From NCBI GenBank assembly GCA_937934645.1, contig CALGYZ010000065.1, positions 62,001 through 126,000 of the forward strand: a DNA stretch of 64,000 nucleotides. Direction: 5' to 3'. Under the pieces are notes generated by a model. It made no database searches. It had not been told where the DNA came from and was given only the letters and a program-made list of their open reading frames with translations. The DNA is from an uncultured Bacillaceae bacterium (GTDB taxonomy: Bacteria; Bacillota; Bacilli; Bacillales; Caldibacillaceae). Made by a program: the position numbers and the translations under genes. This document shows positions 58,905 through 64,000 of the stretch, piece after piece; within the stretch, counting starts at the first letter, position 1; every line of letters begins with the position of its first letter.

Positions 58905-60839
58905 TTATGAATTTGATTTTAACAGTCTCAAGCCGTTTAAAATAACTAAAATGGTGCTTCCTTCATGTCCGATTACCCCGAGGGGCAGGTCAATAGCCTG
59001 GAAGAAATTGGACATGACGAGGACAAGGATCACTGCAACGGAAAAGAATAAATTTTGTTTAATAATCCGGTTCATCCGTTTCGACAGCCGGATTGCCTGA
59101 TGAATTTTGGTCAGGTCATTTTTCATAAGCACTACATCGGCCGTTTCCAGTGCGGCATCAGTACCTTCACCCATGGCAATGCCGACATTTGCTTTCGCCA
59201 GTGCAGGGGCATCGTTAATTCCGTCGCCGACCATTGCCGTTAACCCGTGCTCCTTTTGAATCTTCCGGATTTCCTCTGCTTTATTTTCCGGGAGGCATTC
59301 AGCAACATATTGGAGAATGCCCGTTTCCGATGCGATTGTTTTTGCTGTATTTTCGTTATCCCCTGTTAACAATACCGGTTTGATTCCATTTTCTTTCAGA
59401 CGTTGAATGGCTTCTTTCGAATCCGGACGGATCATATCTTTTAATGTAATAAAAGCAACAACTTTCTTGTTCTTTTGAATATATACAACGGTATTTCCTT
59501 CATCTTGCAACTTCCGTGTCAGCGGGATGTCAGGTGTTCTTTCACCTTCTAAATCCATAAAAGCCTTCTTGCCTATTTTCCATTCATCACCGTTAAGAAG
59601 GGCTTTTACTCCCCAGCCGCTTACATCCTGCACCGAATCAAGATCGACCAGCGGCAGTTGATACTTTTCGGCGTAACGGACGATTGCTTCGGCCAATGGG
59701 TGGGTTGAATGCTTTTCAATAGAAGCAGCAATTTGTAAGATTCTATTTTTTTCTTTTTCAAAGGCCGGTGAAACGATGAAATGTGTCACTTCTGGTTTTC
59801 CTTTTGTTAAGGTGCCGGTCTTATCCAGGGCAATCGCTCTCAAGGCAGCGAGTTTTTCCAAATGGACTCCGCCTTTGAATAAGATGCCGTTTTTTGCGCC
59901 GTTCGATATGGCGGAAAGTGTCGCTGGCATGATGGAAGCGACAACCGCGCACGGAGAAGCGACAACGAGTAGAACCATTGCCCGGTAAAATGTTTCGTTC
60001 CAGCTCCAGCCGAAAATGTAATGGGGCAGGAACATCATCAGCCCGACAATGATTAAAACAATTTTGACATAGGTTCCTTCAAACCGTTCGATAAATTGTT
60101 GTGAAGGAGACCGTTCACTTTCCGCATTTTGAACAAGGGCGATAATTTTTTGGAAAAGTGTCTCATCGGCCGGTTTTGTTATTTTAACGGTAATGGAGCC
60201 GCTCATATTTACCGTTCCTGCAAATACTTCGTCCTCCAGTGTTTTTTCTACCGGGACGGATTCACCGGTAATGGCGGACTGATCGATACTTGTTCGTCCT
60301 TTGACAACCACTCCGTCGGCAGGAAGTCGTTCACCGGGTTTGACTAAAATCAGGTCACCGACTTTTAATTGTTTCACCGGGACTTTAATCTCATGTCCGT
60401 CTTTGATCAGGAGAGCTTCTTCCGGCTGCAGGTCAAATAAGGCGGAAATTTCCTTTTTGCTCTTGTTCATTGTATACGTCTCGAGGGCACCGCTTAATGC
60501 AAAGATAAAGATTAAAATCGCACCTTCTTCCCAATAGCCGATGATGGCTGAACCGATCGCGGCTAAGATCATGAGAAGTTCGACGTTTAACTTTTTGTCC
60601 GTGATTGTTTCTGTAATTCCTTCCTTAGCTTTAAAAAATCCTCCGGTCACATAGGCAAATATATACAACACAGCAGAAGCGGTTTGGTAACCGAACCGGT
60701 CCAATAGCCAGCCGCCCAAAATGAGAATACCGCTGATGATCGCAAGGGAAAATTCAAGATAAGGTTCAAGGACGGATATTTTTTTCTTTACATTTTCTTT
60801 TTGCTTCACAATATTTTTCACTCCGATATTCAGTTCCAA
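58905..60839 (-). CDS. P1B-4-type metal-transporting ATPase (ZosA/PfeT-like)
   Basis: About 644 residues. The translocation motif is SPC in VVASPCAVVAS near 296, and HEGSTILVILNGL near the C-terminus is the second mark of the P1B-4 subgroup. The phosphorylation motif is DKTGTLTKGK near 338 and TGDNENTAKTIA and MVGDGINDAPALAKA follow. There is no N-terminal metal-binding domain. P1B-4 pumps export Fe(II), Co or Zn; B. subtilis PfeT is PerR/Fur-controlled. TTG 60839 follows AGGAGGAG. It sits between yfkH and yfkF. Confidence 0.87.
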   Translation of the reverse strand: MELNIGVKNIVKQKENVKKKISVLEPYLEFSLAIISGILILGGWLLDRFGYQTASAVLYIFAYVTGGFFKAKEGITETITDKKLNVELLMILAAIGSAIIGYWEEGAILIFIFALSGALETYTMNKSKKEISALFDLQPEEALLIKDGHEIKVPVKQLKVGDLILVKPGERLPADGVVVKGRTSIDQSAITGESVPVEKTLEDEVFAGTVNMSGSITVKITKPADETLFQKIIALVQNAESERSPSQQFIERFEGTYVKIVLIIVGLMMFLPHYIFGWSWNETFYRAMVLLVVASPCAVVASIMPATLSAISNGAKNGILFKGGVHLEKLAALRAIALDKTGTLTKGKPEVTHFIVSPAFEKEKNRILQIAASIEKHSTHPLAEAIVRYAEKYQLPLVDLDSVQDVSGWGVKALLNGDEWKIGKKAFMDLEGERTPDIPLTRKLQDEGNTVVYIQKNKKVVAFITLKDMIRPDSKEAIQRLKENGIKPVLLTGDNENTAKTIASETGILQYVAECLPENKAEEIRKIQKEHGLTAMVGDGINDAPALAKANVGIAMGEGTDAALETADVVLMKNDLTKIHQAIRLSKRMNRIIKQNLFFSVAVILVLVMSNFFQAIDLPLGVIGHEGSTILVILNGLRLLKSNS

Positions 60840-60861
60840 AAGATCTCCTCCTAACCTAATT

Positions 60862-60880
60862 GATAATAACAATCATTAAC
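60862..60880. promoter_or_regulatory. Fur/PerR-type box 1
   Basis: GATAATAACAATCATTAAC matches the GATAATGATAATCATTATC consensus at 16 of 19 positions. It lies 23 bases upstream of the ATPase start codon. Confidence 0.7.
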
Positions 60881-60914
60881 AACGTGATTGAATAATTAAT
60901 ATATATTAATAATT

Positions 60915-60933
60915 GATAATTAGAATCATTGTC
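60915..60933. promoter_or_regulatory. Fur/PerR-type box 2
   Basis: GATAATTAGAATCATTGTC matches the Fur/PerR consensus at 16 of 19 positions. With box 1 it makes a two-site control region for the metal ATPase. Confidence 0.75.
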
Positions 60934-61059
60934 ATTACTAACATAAAAACTTGATTTTCTAAGTATATTATATCATGAAGAATAAAAAACGAAAGTGAAT
61001 TGACCTATATTTATTATAATTATTTTAAATATTAAATGATAATAATTTTAAATTAAAAA

Positions 61060-61089
61060 GAAAAGCTGTCCCTGAAAGGACAGCTTTTC
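61060..61089 (-). terminator. Terminator of the MFS gene
   Basis: GAAAAGCTGTCC/GGACAGCTTTTC with a six-base loop. The minus strand continues TTTTTAATTT. Confidence 0.85.
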
Positions 61090-61125
61090 CTGTATAATAT
61101 CCCCGTATTTCATTGAACACGGGGG

Positions 61126-62319
61126 TTATATGTTCCACCGGGGATCAGCTTTTGATAATTGTTTATCTTTTTTATATGCATGAAGACCGGTAAAAATGAA
61201 AAGTAAAATGACGGCAATAAAGTAGAAGAAACTGATCTGTTTAAAAAGGTCGATGACAAGTCCGCTGAGAAAGGGTCCCGTAATACTACCGAAGCTGAAA
61301 CAAATCCCTACCAATAAATTTCCGGCTGGCAGCAGCTGCTTCGGTATGGTATCAGTTAAAAAAGCGATACTTAATGAATAAGTGGAACCGAGGAGCATAC
61401 CGCCAGTGAAAAAGGCAAACAGTAAATAAAGGGATGAATGCTCAAAAATTCCGGCGGTACCAAAAATGAAAAAGCCGGCTATCATAACAAAACGCAAAAT
61501 ATTCCTGCGGCCGAATTTATCGCTTAACATGCCCAGAGGAAGCTGGAATACGATGCCGCCGACAGCAAAGGCGGAAACAATGATGGATAGTATTTCCACA
61601 CCATGTCCTAATCGGAGACCGTATACCGGGAAGTTTCCGTTTAAAGAAGCTTCCAGCACACCGTAACAGAATGCCGGCAGCAGAGGGGCCCAGGCATATT
61701 TGACTACTTTTCCGAACCGTTGTACCGTGGACCGGATGGAATAGGTCTCCACTTGATGATCATATGTATCCGGATATTCATTTTTTATTAGGAATATCGT
61801 TAAACAAGCAAACAGGCTTAAAATTCCGGTGATTATAAACGGCAGGTTTTCGTTGATTTGCACGAGCTGGGTCAGAAGAGGCCCGACCGCAAATCCGACG
61901 CCAAATGATAAACCGTAAAGGGAAATATTCCGTCCCCGTTTATCCGCGGATGAAAAAGAAGTAATCCATGTTTGTGAGGCAAAGTGCAGGGCGTGATCGC
62001 CGATACCGATAATCAGCCTCAATATAAACCAAAAAATAACGGATTCCCATACCGTAAAAAGAAACAGAGAAATAACAACGGTGAATCCGCCCGCAATGAT
62101 TAACGGTTTATATCCAAACCTCCGGAGCGGGGTTTCCATAAAGGGAGAGGCGAGGAGAATTCCGATATACAGACCTGTTGCATGAAGTCCGTTTATGACC
62201 GGTGAAACGCCCTGTTGTTCCAGTATGACGGCGATCAGCGGCAATAACATTCCTTGTGATAGGCCGGAAATACTGACAATCATTACTAATACGGGAAAGC
62301 GTAGTTTTTTGTTGTTCAT
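61126..62319 (-). CDS. yfkF: MFS efflux transporter YfkF-like
   Basis: A 397-residue major-facilitator protein with 12 helices. The helix 2-3 loop has the RRFGYKPL type motif and the second copy is DKFGRRNILRF in the middle. Probably a drug or sugar efflux pump. Position next to yfkH and yfkD matches YfkF of B. subtilis. Upstream there is a leader with a 16-codon frame and a terminator (see those entries), suggesting attenuation. ATG 62319 follows AGGAG. Confidence 0.85.
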   Translation of the reverse strand: MNNKKLRFPVLVMIVSISGLSQGMLLPLIAVILEQQGVSPVINGLHATGLYIGILLASPFMETPLRRFGYKPLIIAGGFTVVISLFLFTVWESVIFWFILRLIIGIGDHALHFASQTWITSFSSADKRGRNISLYGLSFGVGFAVGPLLTQLVQINENLPFIITGILSLFACLTIFLIKNEYPDTYDHQVETYSIRSTVQRFGKVVKYAWAPLLPAFCYGVLEASLNGNFPVYGLRLGHGVEILSIIVSAFAVGGIVFQLPLGMLSDKFGRRNILRFVMIAGFFIFGTAGIFEHSSLYLLFAFFTGGMLLGSTYSLSIAFLTDTIPKQLLPAGNLLVGICFSFGSITGPFLSGLVIDLFKQISFFYFIAVILLFIFTGLHAYKKDKQLSKADPRWNI

Positions 62320-62377
62320 AAATCATATCTCCTGTGTGCAATAGTTAATTCAGTCCATATCCCATAGTAACGAAAAT

Positions 62378-62411
62378 AAAACCGGGTGGCAATAAGCTGC
62401 CGCCCGGTTTT
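62378..62411 (-). terminator. Terminator in the leader of the MFS gene
   Basis: AAAACCGGGTGGCA and TGCCGCCCGGTTTT pair (one wobble) around a six-base loop. The minus strand continues TTTTATTTTCG. It stands 59 bases before the MFS start codon, between the candidate leader peptide and the gene. Confidence 0.8.
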
Positions 62412-62465
62412 ATGGATTCAGCCGTTTTTTACAATTACCTCCGTAGCAGGTGTCTAAATTCTCCG

Positions 62466-62516
62466 TTAAGTTTGTTGTAAAATTCCCCCTATGAAGAATT
62501 TTTTCTTGTCTTCCAT
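62466..62516 (-). CDS. Candidate leader peptide of the MFS gene
   Basis: A 16-codon frame, MEDKKKFFIGGILQQT, starts at ATG 62516 behind AAAAGGGGGGG and ends at TAA 62466, 55 bases before the leader terminator. A short translated peptide between a promoter and a terminator is the arrangement of ribosome-attenuation control, as seen before some antibiotic-resistance genes. It is an inference: the ribosome site is close to the ATG and no antiterminator pairing was computed. Confidence 0.4.
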   Translation of the reverse strand: MEDKKKFFIGGILQQT

Positions 62517-62541
62517 TTCCCCCCCTTTTGTATTCGGTTAA

Positions 62542-62569
62542 TAAATAAATATTTAAAATGCTTTGTCAA
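62542..62569 (-). promoter_or_regulatory. Promoter of the MFS leader
   Basis: On the minus strand TTGACA (62569-62564) and TATTTA (62547-62542) with a 16-base spacer. Confidence 0.5.
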
Positions 62570-62672
62570 TATTCGGATGTATCTGGGAAAATATCAAAAT
62601 TTTTTTGGATAAGAAATACAACCAAAGCAAAAAATAAGTCCAGAATGATTAGTGGAAGGAGTTACAATCACC

Positions 62673-63509
62673 ATGAACAGACAGCTGTATCAGTTATTGA
62701 TCCTCATCCTTACCTTTTGCGCAATTACGGTATTAAACGAAACGGTAAGTTTTGCCGACCGGACTGTCCAAGGGGAAGTAAAGAGAGAAGAAGCAGCAAA
62801 ATATAAAATTCCGGACTCCGTTTTAAATATAGCCAAGGACAATACTTATCCCAATCCGTCTCAGGATATGCCCCAGCTGCAGCCGAGTGAACTGACGAAA
62901 GAACTATTGGATACATCCAAGGTTAAAATTGAGAATCCTGATTTAATATTGATGTTAAATGAAACAAGCATCACCAAGCCGATGGTGGCCATTGGTCATA
63001 AGGCGACAATTTATTTGGGAAAATGGCCGTTAAATTATGAATCAAAAGAAACAGCGTTAAATTGGGAATATCAAAAGATCAATACGAATCATTACGATAA
63101 CAGGAACGGAAAAGAAGCTTACAAATTCCACTATGTACAAGAATCACAAAAAGTTGTCCGCGGGGGACTGACGGCAAAAATCCCGCATGCCAATGATGTG
63201 AAAAAAATGATGTTGTTAAAAGCATCCGAAAAGACAAAACTGCCCTTGTCTTTCGATACTATTATCGGCGCAGGAACAAAAAAGGACCAATATTATAACA
63301 TTCCGAGTAAAAAACTTGGATACCTTGATGCCTATGCCCCTGCTGTTAATGAAAAGGGTACCGTCACATATGGGGAGGTTTATCTCGTCTTGAAAGGAGG
63401 GAAACGTTCGATCGAGATTAAAAACGTAACTTCCCAGGGAATCGGGGCATGGATTCCAATCCAGGATTACGTTTCGTTTAAATTTTCAGCGACGGATGTG
63501 CCGAGATAA
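62673..63509 (+). CDS. yfkD: YfkD family protein
   Basis: A 278-residue exported protein. A signal sequence MNRQLYQLLILILTFCAITV is followed by a mature domain rich in beta structure. Segments SVLNIAKDNTYPN, MVAIGHKATIYLGKWPLNYES and IGAWIPIQDYVSFKFSA match the YfkD family of Bacillus, of unknown function. ATG 62673 lies about ten bases after GGAAGGAG. It is between yfkF and pdaA, the B. subtilis order. A strong terminator follows. Confidence 0.88.
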   Translation: MNRQLYQLLILILTFCAITVLNETVSFADRTVQGEVKREEAAKYKIPDSVLNIAKDNTYPNPSQDMPQLQPSELTKELLDTSKVKIENPDLILMLNETSITKPMVAIGHKATIYLGKWPLNYESKETALNWEYQKINTNHYDNRNGKEAYKFHYVQESQKVVRGGLTAKIPHANDVKKMMLLKASEKTKLPLSFDTIIGAGTKKDQYYNIPSKKLGYLDAYAPAVNEKGTVTYGEVYLVLKGGKRSIEIKNVTSQGIGAWIPIQDYVSFKFSATDVPR

Positions 63510-63524
63510 CGTTTTATACAAGGG

Positions 63525-63565
63525 AAAACCTCTGATTTTTTATTCAGAGGTTTTGTTTTTTTTTT
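63525..63565 (+). terminator. Terminator of yfkD
   Basis: AAAACCTCTGA/TCAGAGGTTTT with an eight-base loop and a long T run. Confidence 0.88.
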
Positions 63566-63676
63566 GCAGAACAGAGCCGGATAAATGGACTGCTTTTTGT
63601 AATCGCTTTTTCCATTGATTCACAGGCATTTTTTCTTCCGGTCCAGGGATGCTAAAAGGGAAGGGAGGTAGCCGAA

Positions 63677-64000
63677 ATGAAAAAATATTTTCTGCTTGTT
63701 GCGGCGGTCATCTGCTTGTTTTTTTCCAATTGTGCCACCGTCTTTGCCTTTTCCAATACCCCGATTCACTGGGGATTTAAAAAGGCAGAAAATGAAATAC
63801 CGCCGGAAGCAGGAAAAGAATATGATGAATTGCTGAAAAAGTACGATGCCTTTTATAAAGATGAAACAGACGAAAAAGTTGTATACTTAACTTTTGATAA
63901 CGGTTATGAAAACGGTTATACGGAAAAAATTTTGGACGTCTTAAAAAAAGAAAACGTTCCCGCAACGTTTTTTGTTACCGGGCATTATCTTGAATCCGCC
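63677..64000 (+). CDS. pdaA: PdaA-type delta-lactam deacetylase, N-terminal part
   Basis: The start of a NodB-fold muramic-acid deacetylase, cut by the window end. A signal peptide (1-24) is followed by HWGFKKAENE and the first NodB motif in the PdaA form VYLTFDNGYENGYT, then VPATFFVTGHYLES. PdaA makes the muramic delta-lactam of the spore cortex, so the organism is expected to sporulate. ATG 63677 follows AGGGAGG. Its place next to yfkD agrees with the B. subtilis map. Confidence 0.92.
   Translation, partial: MKKYFLLVAAVICLFFSNCATVFAFSNTPIHWGFKKAENEIPPEAGKEYDELLKKYDAFYKDETDEKVVYLTFDNGYENGYTEKILDVLKKENVPATFFVTGHYLESA

Noticed and set aside
62410..62510. Alternative minus-strand frame in the MFS leader ending TCYGGNCKKRLNP
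   Set aside because: It looks peptide-like with a Cys pair but contains no ATG, GTG or TTG start and overlaps the better-supported 16-codon frame.
1..64000. CRISPR arrays, tRNA or rRNA genes, insertion sequences, prophage genes
   Set aside because: None was seen on reading both strands; no repeated spacers, transposase or phage-type genes are apparent.

Overview
The window looks like a chromosome segment of a moderately AT-rich Bacillaceae bacterium (Firmicutes). Evidence is the strong AAGGAGG-type ribosome sites, GTG/TTG starts, sigma-A promoters, lipoprotein signal peptides, a lysine riboswitch, and families typical of Bacillus: PdaC, PdaA, YerD, YuiD, NrnB, MhqR-type quinone genes and the yfk cluster. 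No rRNA, tRNA, CRISPR array, insertion sequence or prophage was seen. The species cannot be named from the sequence.

Layout. 1-5000: an asparaginase, a Fur-box promoter driving a short terminated transcript, a ring-cleaving dioxygenase, an S66 LD-carboxypeptidase with no canonical start at its ribosome site, and a scar where a sulfonate-type permease and a DszC/SfnB-like oxidoreductase both lost their 5' halves. 5000-16300: YerD, a lipoprotein, cysteine synthase divergent from a sulfonate-type ABC operon, a cupin, carbamate kinase, PdaC-like deacetylase and L25/Ctc. 16400-21100: a decayed chemotaxis-receptor gene, a TetR regulator and a lysine-riboswitch-controlled amino-acid ABC operon. 21100-33000: an acyl-CoA synthetase, HlyIII/PAQR protein, DUF1836, HemY, QueT, a coiled-coil repeat protein, YuiD, a large TPR/pseudo-GTPase, an arginase-fold protein and NrnB. 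33200-41000: a CC-motif protein, an unknown protein and CstA in one operon, then two c-di-GMP proteins flanking a pair of DUF3147 membrane proteins. 41000-51000: Ca2+ P-type ATPase, a PanE-like reductase, an Art-type amino-acid ABC operon and pflBA. 51000-64000: a SpoVB-type flippase, an MhqR-box-controlled flavin reductase/dioxygenase operon, an FMN reductase, YbjQ (apparent ACG start), MapB, and the yfkK-yfkJ-yfkI-yfkH ... yfkF-yfkD-pdaA block, interrupted by a Fur/PerR-boxed P1B-4 ATPase.

How the genes work together. Themes are nutrient uptake (sulfur, lysine, a second amino acid, queuosine precursor, pyruvate/peptide), fermentation (pflBA, arcC), cell-wall deacetylation (pdaC, pdaA), electrophile/quinone defence, metal homeostasis and c-di-GMP signalling. 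The regulatory signals are the most informative part: two Fur/PerR-type loci, an MhqR-type operator, a lysine riboswitch with a competing hairpin, intercistronic terminators in both amino-acid ABC operons, and a leader-peptide-plus-terminator arrangement before an MFS efflux gene. No clearly undescribed multi-gene system was found. The best candidates for new biology are the Fur-controlled short transcript, the MFS leader, the two non-AUG starts and the TPR/pseudo-GTPase.
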